From: Trogon surrucura
Taxonomy: Eukaryota > Chordata > Aves > Trogoniformes > Trogonidae
Direction: 5' to 3'
Length of the DNA stretch: 64,000 nucleotides
Assembly: GCA_020746105.1 (NCBI GenBank)
Contig: JAJGST010000086.1
Span: 36,278 to 100,277 of the forward strand
Every line of letters begins with the position of its first letter. Positions within the stretch are counted from its first letter, which is position 1. The position numbers were made by a program, and so were the translations under genes. The notes under the pieces are model-generated. The model was not told where the DNA came from. It did not search any database and worked only from the letters and a program-made list of their open reading frames with translations. Shown here piece after piece: positions 1-12,472 of this stretch.

Positions 1-1639
1 CTGAGCCTGGAAGATTCCTAAATTGATTTTTCTGGGCCTCAAAGTTCCCAAATTTGATTTTTCTGAGCCTTAAAGTTCCTTAAATTGGTGTTTCTGAGCC
101 CCAAATTTCCCTAATTTTCCCTAATTTTCCCTTCACTAAATCACTGTTTCAGAGACCCAAAGTTCCCTAATTTGTTGTTTCTGGGACTAAAACTTCCCTA
201 ATTTATTTTTTCTGGGCCTAAAAGATCCCTAAATTGGTGCTTTTGAGCCCAAAAGTTCCCTAAATCATTGCTTCTGGGCCCCAAAGATCCCTAATTTGGT
301 GTTTCTGAGTCTGAAAGTTCCTTAATTTGATGTTTCTGATCCCCAAAGTTCCCTACTTTGGTGTTTCTGGGCCTAAAAGTTCCCTAATTTAGTTTCTCTG
401 GGCCTAAAAGTTCCCTAAATTTGTGTTTCTGAGGCCAAAGTTCCCTAAATCGCCGCTTATGAGTCCCAAAGTTCCCTAAATCGCTGTTTTGGATCCCCAA
501 AGTTCCCTAATTTGGTGTTCCTGGGGCTAAAAGTTCTCTAAATCACTATTCCTGAGCCCCAAAGTTCCCTAATTAGGTGTTTCAGGGCCTGAAAGATCCC
601 TAAATAATGTTTCAGGGACTAAAAATCCCTAAATTGGTGTTTCTGAGACGGAAAGTTCCCTAAATCGGGGCTTCTGGGCCCCAAAGTTCCCTAAATTGGT
701 GTTTCTGAAACCAAAAGATCTCTAAATCAGTTTCTGAGCCCCAAATTTCCCTAGTATCGTATTTCAGGACCAAAAAGTTGCCTAATTTAGTTGCTCTAGG
801 CCTAAAAGATCCCTAAATTAGGTGCTTTTGAGCCCAAAAGTACCATAAATCATCGCTTCTGGACCCCAAAGTTCCCTAATTTGGTGTTTCTGAGACTGAA
901 ATTCCCTAAGGTGGTGTTTCTGAGCCCCAAAGTTGCCTAATTCGCTGCTTCTGAGCCTCAAAGATGCCTAATTCGCTGCTTCTCAGTCCCAATGTTCCCT
1001 AAGTTGGTGTTGCCCGGCCTAAAATATCCCGAAATCGGTGTTTCTGAGCCCAAACCTTCTCTAAATCTGTTTCTGAGCACCAGATTTCCCTAATATGGTG
1101 TTTCTGGGCCTAAAAGTTCCCTCATTTAGTTTTTCTGGGCCTAAAAGTTCCCTAAATTGCTGCTTCTGAGCCCAAACGGTACCTAATTTGGTGCTTCTGA
1201 GCCCAAAAGTTCTCTAATTTGGTGTTTCGGAGCCCAAAATTTCCCTAAATCATTGCTCTGAGCCAAAAAGTTCCCTAAATCATTTCTTCTGGGCCCCAAA
1301 AGTTCCCTAAATTGGTGTTTCTGAGCCCAAGAGTTCCGTAAATTCGCTGCTTCTGAGAATGAAAATTCTATAAATCGGTGCTTCTAGACCCCAAAGTTCC
1401 CTATATTGGTGTTTCTGGGTCCCAAATTTTCCTAATTTGGTGTTTCTGAGCCTGAAAGTTCCCTAAATTGGTGTTTCTGAGCCCCAAAGTTCCCTAATTC
1501 GCTGCTTCTGAGCCCCAAAGTTGCCTAATTCGCTGCTTCAGAGTCCCAATGTTCCCAAAGTTTGTGTTTCTGGGCCTAAAAGATCCCTAAATCGGTGTTT
1601 CTGAGCCCAAAATTCTCCAAATCCCTATTCCTGAGCCCC

Positions 1640-2560
1640 AAAGTTCCCTAATTAGGTGTTCCTGGGCCTAAAAGTTCTCTAAATCACTATTCCTGAGCCC
1701 CAAAGTTCCCTAATTTGGTGTTTCTGGGCCTAAAAGTTCCCTCATTTGGTGTTTCAGGGCCTAAAAGATCCCTAAATTGGTGTTTCTGAGCCCAAGAGTT
1801 CCCTAAATTGGTGTTTCTGAGCCCCAAAGTTCTCTAAATTGGTGTTTCTGAAACCAATAGATCTCTAAATCAGTTTCTGAGTCCCAAATTTTCCTATTAT
1901 CGTATTTCAGGGTCTAAAAGTTCCCTAATTTATTTTTTCTGGGCCTAAAATGTACCTAAATTTGTGCTTTTGAGCTCAAAAGTACCCTAAATCATTGCTT
2001 CTGGGGCCCAAAGATCCCTAATTTGGTGTTTCTGAGCCTGGAAGTTTCCTAAATTGATTTTTCTGGGCCTCAAAGTTCCCAAATTTGATTTTTCTGAGCC
2101 TTAAAGTTCCTTAAATTTGTGTTTCTGAGCCCCAAATTTCCCTAATTGGCTAATTCTGAATTCCAGTGTTCCCTAAGTTGGTGTTTCTGGGGCTGAAAGA
2201 TACCTAAATCGGTGTTTCTGAGCCAAAACCTTCACTAAATCACTGTTTCAGAGACCCAAAGTTCCCTAATTTGTTGTTTCTGGGCCTAAAACTTCCCTAA
2301 TTTATTTTTTCTGGGGCTAAAAGTTACCTAAATCGGTGTCTCTGAGCCCAAACATTCCCTAAATTGGTGTTTCTGAGACTGAAAGTTCCCTAAATCGGTA
2401 CTTCTGGGCCCCAAAGTTCCCTAAATTGGTGTTTCCGGGCCCCAAAGTTCCCTAATTTGGTGTTTCTGAGCCTGAAAGTTCCCTAAATTGGTGTTTCTGA
2501 GCCCCAAAGTTGCCTAATTCGCTGCTTCTGAGCCCCAAAGATGCCTAATTTGGTGTTTCT
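1640..2560 (-). repeat. Isolated partial copy of the 2,566-bp HOR
   Basis: Variant order here matches the later HOR at a constant offset of 7,067 bp. The CTCATTTGGTGTTTC tag is at 1,741 and 8,808, and the CCTGGAAGTTTCCTAAATTG tag region is at 2,034 and 9,101. It is less similar to the HOR copies than they are to each other, so it is probably the older founder or a relic. A shorter, damaged version of the same tag order starts at base 1 of the window; there a stretch is missing and CCCTAATTTT is repeated twice near 112-131. Confidence 0.75.
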
Positions 2561-5500
2561 GGGCCTAAAAGATCCCTAAATTGGTGCTTCTAAGCCCAAA
2601 AGATCCCTAAATTGGTGTTTCTGAGCCCAAGAGTTGCCTAAATTGGTGTTTCTGAGGCTGAAAATTCCCTAAATCGGAGCTTCTGGGCCCCAAAGTTCCC
2701 TAAATTGGTGTTTCTGAGCCTAAAATTTCCATAATTTCGTGTTTCTGAGCCTAAAATTTCCATAATTTGGTGTTTCAGGGCCTAAAAGATCCCTAAATTG
2801 GTGTTTCTGAGCTGAAGAGTTCCCTAAATTGGTATTTCTGGGTCCCAAAGTTTCCTAATTTGGTGTTTCTGAGCCTGAAAATTCCTAAATTGGTGTTTCT
2901 GAGCCCCAAAGTTCTCTAAATCACTGTTTCTGATCCTAAACGTTCCCTAAATGCATGCGTGTGGGCGCCAAAGTTCCCTAAATTGGTGTTTCTAGGCATA
3001 GAAGTTCACTAATTTAGTTTTTCTGGGCACAAAAGATCCCTAAATCGGCGTTTCTGAGCACAAATTTTCCTAAATCACTGTTTCTGAGCCCAAGAGTTCC
3101 CTAAATTGTGTTCCTGAGCCCAAAATTTCCCTAAATTGGTGTTTCTGAGACTGAAGGTTCCCTAAATTGGTACTTCTGGGCCCCAAAGTTCCCTAAATTG
3201 GTGTTTCTGAGCCCCAAAGTTCTCTAAATCGCTGTTTCTGAGCCTAAACGTTCCCTAAATGTATGCTTCTGGGCCCCAAAGTTCCCTAAATTGGTGTTTC
3301 TGAAGCCAAATATCTCTAAATATGTTTCTGAGCCCCAAATTTCCCTAGTATCGTATTTCAGGGCCTAAAACTTAACTAATTTTGTTTTCTGGGCCTAAAG
3401 GATCCCTAAATCGGAGTTTCTGCGGCCAAACGTTCTCTAAATCACTGTTTCTGACCACCAAAGTTCCCTAATTTGGTGTTTCTGGGCCTAAAAGTTCCCT
3501 AACTTAATTTCTCTTGGCCTAAAAGATCCCTAAATTGGTGTTTCGGAGATTGAAAGTTCCCTAAATTGGTGTTTCTGAGATTGAAAGTTCCCTAAATCGT
3601 TACTTCTGGGCCCCAAAGTTTCCTAAATCGGTGTTTCGGACCCCAATGTTCTCTAAATCACTGTTTCTGAGCCTAAACTTTCCCTAAATTCATGTTTCTG
3701 GGCCCCAAAATTCCCTAAATTGGGATTCCAGAAACCAAAAGATCTCTAAATCAGTTTCTGAGCCCCAAATTTCCCTAGTATCGTATTTCAGGGCCTAAAA
3801 GTTCCCTAATTTAGTTTTTCTGGGCCTAAAAGATCCCTAAATTGGTGCTTTTGAGCCCAAAAGTACCCTAAATCATTGCTTCTGGGCCCCAAAGATCCTT
3901 AATTTGGGGTTTCTGAGTCTGAAAGTTCCTTAATTTGATGTTTCTGATCCCAAAAGTTCCCTAATTTGGTGTTTCTGGGCCCCAAAGTTCCCTAATTCGG
4001 TGTTTCTGGGCCTAAAAGTTCCCTAATTTAGTTTCTCTGGGCGTAAAAGTTCCCTAAATTGGTGTTTCTGAGGCCAAAGTTCCCTAAATCGCCGCTTCTG
4101 AGCCCAAAAGTTCCCTAAATCTCTGTTTTGCATCCCCAAAGTTCCCTAATTTGGTGTTCCTGGGCCTAAAAGTTCTCTAAATCACTATTCCTGAACCCCA
4201 AAGATCCCTAATTTGGAGTTTCTGGGCCTAAAAGATCCCTAAATTGGTGTTTCTGAGCCCAAGAGTTCCCTAAATTGGTGCATCTGAGACTGAAAATTCC
4301 CTATATTGGAGCTTCGAGGCCCCAAAGTTACCTATATTGGTGTTTCTGGGTCCCAAAAGTTTCCTAATTTGGTGTTTCTGAGCCTGAAAATTCCCTAAAT
4401 TGGTGTTTCTGAGCACCAAAGTTCACTAATTTGGTATTTCTGGGCCTAAATGTTCAATAATTTAGTTTTTCTGGGCCTAAAATATTTCTAAATCGGTGTT
4501 TCTGAGCCCAAAGTTTCTCTAAATCTCTGTTTCTGAGCACCACATTTCCCTGATTTGGGCCTAAACGTTCCCTAAATTGGTGCTTCTGAGCTCCAAAGTT
4601 CCCTAAATCGGTGTTTCTGAGCCCAAACGTTCACTAAATCACTATTCCTGAGGCCCAAAGTTCTCTAATTTGGTGTTTCTGGGCCTAAAAGTTTACTAAT
4701 TTAGTTTTTCTGGGCATAAAAGATCCCTAAATGGGTGTTTCTGAGCCCAAAAGTTCCCTAAATTCGTGTTTCTGAGACTGAAAGTTCCCTAAATTGGTAC
4801 TTCTGGGCCCCAAAGTTCCCTAAATTGGTGTTTCTGAGCCCCAAAGTTCTCTAAATCGGTGTTTCTGATCTCAAACGTTCCCTAAATTCATGCTTCTGGG
4901 CCCCAAAGTTCCCTAATTGGTGTTTCTGGAGCCAAATATCTCTAAATCAGTTTCTGAGCCCCAAATTTCCCTAGTATCGTATTTCAGGGCCTAAAAGTTC
5001 CCTAATTTTGTTTTCTGGGCCTAAAAGATCCCTAAATCGGTGTTTCTGAGGCCAAACGTTCACTAAATCACTGTTTCTGAGCACCAGATTTCCCTAATTT
5101 GGTGTTTCTGAGCCTGAAAGTTCCCTAAATTGGTGTTTCTGAGCCCCAAAGTTCCCTAATTCTCTGCTTCTGAGCCCCAAAGTTGCCTAATTCGCTGCTT
5201 CTGAGTCCCAATGTTCCCTAAGTTGGTGTTTCTGGGCCTAAAAGATCCCTAAATCGGTGTTTCTGAGCCCAAAAGTTCTCCAAATCACTATTCCTGAGCA
5301 CCAAAATTGCCTAATTTGGTGTTTCTGGGCCTAAAAGTTCCCTAATTTGGTGTTTCATGGCCTAAAAGATCCCTAAATTAGTGTTTCTGAGCCCCAAAGT
5401 TCCCTAAATTGGTGTTTCTGGGTCCCAAAGTTTCCTAATTTGGTGTTTCTGAGCCTGAAGGTTCCCTAAATTGGTGTTTCTGAGCCCCGAAATTCCCTAA

Positions 5501-7340
5501 TTTGGTGTTTCTGTGCCTAAAAGTTCCCTCATTTAGTTTTTCTGGGCCTAAAATATCCCGAAATTGGTGTTTCTGAGCCTCAAATTTCCTTAATTCGTGG
5601 CTTCTGAGTTCCAGTGTTCCCTAAGTTGGTGTTTCTGGGCCTAAAAGATACCTAAATCGGTGTTTCTGAGCCAAAACATTCACTAAATCATTGTTTCAGA
5701 GACCCAAAGTTCCCTAATTTGTTGTTTCTGGGCCTAAAATTTCCCTAATATATTTTTTCTGGGCCTAAAAGTTCCCTAAATCGGTGTTTCTGAGCCAAAA
5801 CGTTCTCTAAATCTGTGTTTCTGAGCACCAGATTTCCCTAATTTGGTGTTTCTGGGCCTAAAAGTTCCCTAATTTAGTTTTTCAGGGTCTAAAAGATCCC
5901 TAAATTGGTGCTTCTGAGCCCAAAAGTTTCCGAAATTGGTGTTTCTGAGCCCAAAAGTACTCCAAATTGGTGTTTCTGAGCCCAAAAGTTCCCTAAATTG
6001 GTGTTTCTGAGCCCCAGAGTTCCCTAAATCGGTGTTTCTAAGTCCAAAAATTGACTAAATCACTATTCCTGAGCCCCAAATTTCCCTGATTTGGTGTTTC
6101 TTGGCCTAAAAGTTCCCTAATTTAGTTGCTCTAGGCCTGAAAGATCCCTAAGTAAGGTGCTTTTGAGCCCAAAATTACCCTAAATCATTGCTTCTGGGCC
6201 CCAAAGTTGCCTATTTTGGTGTTTCTGAGCCTTAAAGTTCTCTAAATCACTATTCCTGAGCCCCAAAGTTCCCTCAATAATTGCTTCTCAGTCCCAATGT
6301 TCCCTAATTAGATGTTCCTGGGCCTAAAAGTTCTCTAAATCACTATTTATGAGGACCCAAATTTCCCTCATTTAGTTTTTCTAGGCCTAAAAGTGCCCTA
6401 AATTGGTGTTTCTGAGCCCAAAAGTTCGCTAAGTTGGTGAATCTCAGCCCAAATTTCGCTAATTTGGTGCTTCTGAGCCTCAAAGTTTTCTAAATCGCTG
6501 CTTCTGAGCCCCAAAGTTGCCTAATTCGCTGCTTCTGAGTCCCAATGTTCCCTAAGTTGGTGTTTCTGGGCCTAAAATATCTCTACATTGGCGTTTCTGA
6601 GCCCAAAAGTTCACTAAATCACTGTTTCTGAGCCCAAAGTTGCCTAATTTGGTGTTTCTTGGCCTAAAAGATCCCTCATTTAGTTTTTCTGGGCCTTAAA
6701 GTTCCCTAAATTGGTGCTTCTGAGCTCCAAAGTTGCCTAATTCGCTGCTTCTGAGTCACAAAGTTCTCTAATTAGGTGTTCCTGGGCCTAAAAGTTCTCT
6801 AAATCACTATTCCTGAGCCCCAAAGTTCCCTAATTTGGTGTTAAAGGGCATAAAAGATCCCGAAATTGGTGTTTCTGAGACGGATAGTTCCCTAAATAGG
6901 TAGTTCCGGGAACCAAAGTTCCCTAAATTGGTGTTTCTGAGCACCAGATTTCTCTAAATCGGTGTTTCTGAGTCTAAACGTTCCCTAAATTCATGCTTCT
7001 GGGCCCCAAAGTTCCCTAAATTCATGCTTCTGGGCCCCAAAGTTCCATAAATTGGTGTTTCTGAAGCCAAAAAAATCTCCAAATTAGTTTCTGAGCCCCA
7101 AATTTCCCTAGTATCGTATTTCAGGGCCTAAAAGTTCCCTAATTTAGTTTTTCTGGGCATAAAGGATCCCTAAATTGGTGCTTTTGAGACCAAAAGTACC
7201 CAAAATCATTGTTTCTGAGCCCCAAAGTTCCCTAAATCGCTGCTTCTGAGCCCAAAAGTTCCCTAATTAGGTGTTCCTGGGCCTAAAAGTTCTCTAAATC
7301 ACTATTCCTGAGACCCAAAGTTCCCTAATTTGGTGTTTCT

Positions 7341-9906
7341 GCGCCTAAAAGATCCCTAAATCGGTGTTTCTGAGTCCAAACATTCACTAAATCACTGTTT
7401 CTGAGCCCAAAAGTTCCCTAATTTGGTGTTTCTGGCCCTAAAAGATCCCTAAATTGGTGTTTCTGAGGCCAAAGTTCCCTAACTGGCTGTTTCTGAGCCC
7501 AACAGTTCCCTAATTAGGTGTTCCTGGGCCTAAAATTTCTCTAAATCACTATTCCTGAGCCCCAAAGTTCCCTAATTTGGTGTTTCTGGGCCTAAAAGAT
7601 CCCTAAATCGGTGTTTCTGAGTCCAAACATTCACTAAATCACTGTTTCTGAGCCCAAAAGTTCCCTATTTTGGTGTTTCTGGCCCTAAAAGATCCCTAAA
7701 TTGGTGTTTCTGAGGCCAAAGTTCCCTAAATCGCTGCTTCTGAGCCCAAAAGTTCCCTAATCAAGTGTTCCTGGGCCTAAAAGTTCCCTAAATCACTATT
7801 CCTGAGCCCCAAAGTTGCCTACTTTGGTGTTGCTGGGCCTAAAAGTTCCCTAATGTAATTTCTCTGGGACTAAAAGATACCTAAATTGGTGTTTCTGAGG
7901 CCAAAGTTCCCTAAATCGCTGCTTCTGAGGCCAAAAGTTCCCTAATCAAGTGTTCCTGGTCCTAAAAGTTCTCTAAATCACTATTCCTGAGCCCCAAAGT
8001 TCCCTACTTTGGTGTTGCTGGGCCTAAAAGTTCCCTAATGTAATTTCTCTGGGACTAAAAGATACCTAAATTGGTGTTTCTGAGGCCAAAGATCCCTAAA
8101 TGGCTGCTTCTGAGCCCAAAAGTTCCCTAATGAGGTGTTCCTGGAACTAAAAGTTCTCTAAATCACTATTCCTGAGACCCAAAGTTCCCTGATTTGATGT
8201 TTCTGGGCCTAAAAGTTACCTAATTTATTTTTTTCTGGGCCTAAAAGTTTCCTAAGTCGGTGTCTCTGAGCCCAAACGTTCCCTAAATTGGTGTTCCTGA
8301 GCACAAAAGTTCCCTAATTTGGTGTTTCAGAGACTGAAAGTTCCCTAAATTCGTGTTTCTGAGGCCCAAAGTCCCCTAATTCACTGCTTCTGAGCCCCAA
8401 AGTTGCCTAATTCGCTGCTTCTGAGTCCCAATGTTCCCTAAGTTGGTGTTTCTGGGCCTAAAAGATCCCTAAATTGGTGTTTCTGAGGCCAAAGATCCCT
8501 AAATGGCTGCTTCTGAGCCCAAAGGCTCCCTAATGAGGTGTTCCTGGGCCTAAAAGTTCTCTAAATCACTATTCCTGAGCCCCAAAGTTCCCTAATTTGG
8601 TGTTTCTGGGCCTAAAAGTTCCCTAATTTAATTTCTCTGGGCCTAAAAGATCCCTAAATTGGTGTTTCTGAGGCCAAAGTTCCCTAAATCGCTGCTTCTG
8701 AGCCCAAAAGTTCCCTAATTATGTGTTCCTGGGCCTAAAAGTTCTCTAAATCACTATTCCTGAGCCCCAAAGTTCCCTAATTTGGTGTTTCTGGGCCTAA
8801 AAGTTCCCTCATTTGGTGTTTCAGGGCCTAAAAGATCCCTAAATTGGTGTTTCTGAGCCCAAGAGTTCCCTAAATTGGTGTTTCTGAGCCCCAAAGTTCT
8901 CTAAATTGGTGTTTCTGAAACCAATAGATCTCTAAATCAGTTTCTGAGCCCCAAATTTTCCTGTTATCGTATTTCAGGGCCTAAAAGTTCCCTAATTTAT
9001 TTTTTCTGGGCCTAAAATGTACCTAAATTGGTGCTTTTGAGCCCAAAAGTACCCTAAATCATTGCTTCTGGGGCCCAAAGATCCCTAATTTGGTGTTTCT
9101 GATCCTGGAAGTTTCCTAAATTGATTTTTCTGGGCCTCAAAGTTCCCAAATTTGATTTTTCTGAGCCTTAAAGTTCCTTAAATTTGTGTTTCTGAGCCCC
9201 AAATTTCCCTAATTGGCTAATTCTGAATTCCAGTGTTCCCTAAGTTGGTGTTTCTGGGGCTGAAAGATACCTAAATCGGTGTTTCTGAGCCAAAACCTTC
9301 ACTAAATCACTGTTTCAGAGACCCAAAGTTCCCTAATTTGTTGTTTCTGGGCCTAAAACTTCCCTAATTTATTTTTTCTGGGCCTAAAAGTTTCCTAAAT
9401 CGGTGTCTCTGAGCCCAAACATTCCCTAAATTGGTGTTTCTGAGACTGAAAGTTCCCTAAATCGGTACTTCTGGGCCCCAAAGTTCCCTAAATTGGTGTT
9501 TCTGGACCACAAAGTTCCCTAATTTGGTGTTTCTGAGCCTGAAAGTTCCCTAAATTCGTGTTTCTGAGTCCCAAAGTTCCCTAATTCGCTGCTTCTGAGC
9601 CCCAAAGTTGCCTAATTTGCTGCTTCTGAGTCCCAATGTTCCCTAAGTTTTTGTTTATGGGCCTAAAACATCCCTAAATCGGTGTTTCTGGACCCAAAAG
9701 TTCTCCAAATCACTATTCCTGAGCCCCAAAGTTCACTAATTTGGTGTTTCTGGGCCTAAAAGATCCCTAATTTGGTGTTTCAGGGCCTAAAAGATCCCTA
9801 AATTGGTGTTTCTGAGCCCAAGAGTTCCCTAAACTGGTGTTTCTGAGACTGAAAATTCCCTAAATTGCTGTTTCTGAGCCCCAAAGTTCCCTAAGTTGGT
9901 GTTTCT
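7341..9906 (-). repeat. Arm A higher-order repeat, copy 1 (2,566 bp)
   Basis: About 83 monomers in a fixed order of variants. The start is set at the tag GCGCCTAAAAGATCC at 7,341, which returns at 9,907 and 12,473, exactly 2,566 bp each time; homology reaches slightly left of the tag. Two inner duplications are visible: a 247-bp step (7,341 to 7,588) and a 185-bp step (ACTTTGGTGTTGCTG at 7,821 and 8,006). Each is one base short of a whole number of 31-bp monomers, because of a 30-bp GAGGCC unit. Confidence 0.88.
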
Positions 9907-12472
9907 GCGCCTAAAAGATCCCTAAATCGGTGTTTCTGAGTTCAAACATTCACTAAATCACTGTTTCTGAGCCCAAAAGTTCCCTAATTTGGTGTTTCTG
10001 GCCCTAAAAGATCCCTAAATTGGTGTTTCTGAGGCCAAAGTTCCCTAACTGGCTGTTTCTGAGCCCAACAGTTCCCTAATTAGGTGTTCCTGGGCCTAAA
10101 ATTTCTCTAAATCACTATTCCTGAGCCCCAAAGTTCCCTAATTTGGTGTTTCTGGGCCTAAAAGATCCCTAAATCGGTGTTTCTGAGTTCAAACATTCAC
10201 TAAATCACTGTTTCTGAGCCCAAAAGTTCCCTATTTTGGTGTTTCTGGCCCTAAAAGATCCCTAAATTGGTGTTTCTGAGGCCAAAGTTCCCTAAATGGC
10301 TGCTTCTGAGCCCAAAAGTTCCCTAATCAAGTGTTCCTGGGCCTAAAAGTTCCCTAAATCACTATTCCTGAGCCCCAAAGTTGCCTACTTTGGTGTTGCT
10401 GGGCCTAAAAGTTCCCTAATGTAATTTCTCTGGGACTAAAAGATACCTAAATTGGTGTTTCTGAGGCCAAAGTTCCCTAAATCGCTGCTTCTGAGGCCAA
10501 AAGTTCCCTAATCAAGTGTTCCTGGTCCTAAAAGTTCTCTAAATCACTATTCCTGAGCCCCAAAGTTCCCTACTTTGGTGTTGCTGGGCCTAAAAGTTCC
10601 CTAATGTAATTTCTCTGGGACTAAAAGATACCTAAATTGGTGTTTCTGAGGCCAAAGATCCCTAAATGGCTGCTTCTGAGCCCAAAAGTTCCCTAATGAG
10701 GTGTTCCTGGAACTAAAAGTTCTCTAAATCACTATTCCTGAGACCCAAAGTTCCCTGATTTGATGTTTCTGGGCCTAAAAGTTCCCTTATTTATTTTTTT
10801 CTGGGCCTAAAAGTTTCCTAAGTCGGTGTTTCTGAGCCCAAACGTTCCCTAAATTGGTGTTCCTGAGCACAAAAGTTCCCTAATTTGGTGTTCCTGAGCC
10901 TGAAAGTTCCCTAAATTCGTGTTTCTGAGGCCCAAAGTCCCCTAATTCGCTGCTTCTGAGCCCCAAAGTTGCCTAATTCGCTGATTCTGAGTCCCAATGT
11001 TCCCTAAGTTGGTGTTTCTGGGCCTAAAAGATCCCTAAATTGGTGTTTCTGAGGCCAAAGTTCCCTAAATGGCTGCTTCTGAGCCCAAAGGCTCCCTAAT
11101 GAGGTTTTCCTGGGCCTAAAAGTTCTCTAAATCACTATTCCTGAGCCCCAAAGTTCCCTACTTTGGTGTTTCTGGGCCTAAAAGTTCCCTAATTTAATTT
11201 CTCTGGGCCTAAAAGATCCCTAAATTGGTGTTTCTGAGGCCAAAGTTCCCTAAATCGCTGCTTCTGAGCCCAAAAGTTCCCTAATCATGTGTTCCTGGGC
11301 CTAAAAGTTCTCTAAATCACTATTCCTGAGCCCCAAAGTTCCCTAATTTGGTGTTTCTGGGCCTAAAAGTTCCCTCATTTGGTGTTTCAGGGCATAAAAG
11401 ATCCCTAAATTGGTGTTTCTGAGCCCAAGAGTTCCCTAAATTGGTGTTTCTGAGCCCCAAAGTTCTCTAAATTGGTGTTTCTGAAACCAATAGATCTCTA
11501 AATCAGTTTCTGAGCCCCAAATTTTCCTATTATCGTATTTCAGGGCCTAAAAGTTCCCTAATTTATTTTTTCTGGGCCTAAAATGTACCTAAATTGGTGC
11601 TTTTGAGCCCAAAAGTACCCTAAATCATTGCTTCTGGGGCCCAAAGATCCCTAATTTGGTGTTTCTGATCCTGGAAGTTTCCTAAATTGATTTTTCTGGG
11701 CCTCAAAGTTCCCAAATTTGATTTTTCTGAGCCTTAAAGTTCCTTAAATTTGTGTTTCTGAGCCCCAAATTTCCCTAATTGGTTAATTCTGAATTCCAGT
11801 GTTCCCTAAGTTGGTGTTTCTGGGGCTGAAAGATACCTAAATCGGTGTTTCTGAGCCAAAACCTTCACTAAATCACTGTTTCAGAGACCCAAAGTTCCCT
11901 AATTTGTTGTTTCTGGGCCTAAAACTTCCCTAATTTATTTTTTCTGGGCCTAAAAGTTTCCTAAATCGGTGTCTCTGAGCCCAAACATTCCCTAAATTGG
12001 TGTTTCTGAGACTGAAAGTTCCCTAAATCGGTACTTCTGGGCCCCAAAGTTCCCTAAATTGGTGTTTCTGGACCACAAAGTTCCCTAATTTGGTGTTTCT
12101 GAGCCTGAAAGTTCCCTAAATTCGTGTTTCTGAGTCCCAAAGTTCCCTAATTCGCTGCTTCTGAGCCCCAAAGTTGCCGAATTTGCTGCTTCTGAGTCCC
12201 AATGTTCCCTAAGTTTTTGTTTATGGGCCTAAAACATCCCTAAATCGGTGTTTCTGGACCCAAAAGTTCTCTAAATCACTATTCCTGAGCCCCAAAGTTC
12301 ACTAATTTGGTGTTTCTGGGCCTAAAAGTTCCCTAATTTGGTGTTTCAGGGCCTAAAAGATCCCTAAATTGGTGTTTCTGAGCCCAAGAGTTCCCTAAAT
12401 TGGTGTTTCTGAGACTGAAAATTCCCTAAATTGGTGTTTCTGAGCCCCAAAGTTCCCTAATTTGGTGTTTCT
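9907..12472 (-). repeat. Arm A higher-order repeat, copy 2 (2,566 bp)
   Basis: This copy has the same length and variant order as copy 1, with only scattered single-base changes (for example GAGTTCAAAC at 9,945 against GAGTCCAAAC at 7,372). The near identity over 2.5 kb of otherwise divergent monomers points to recent duplication by unequal exchange. Confidence 0.88.

Noticed and set aside
112-131. Short CCCTAATTTT duplication
   Set aside because: Two 10-bp units at a small deletion in one monomer; an ordinary slippage event without wider meaning.
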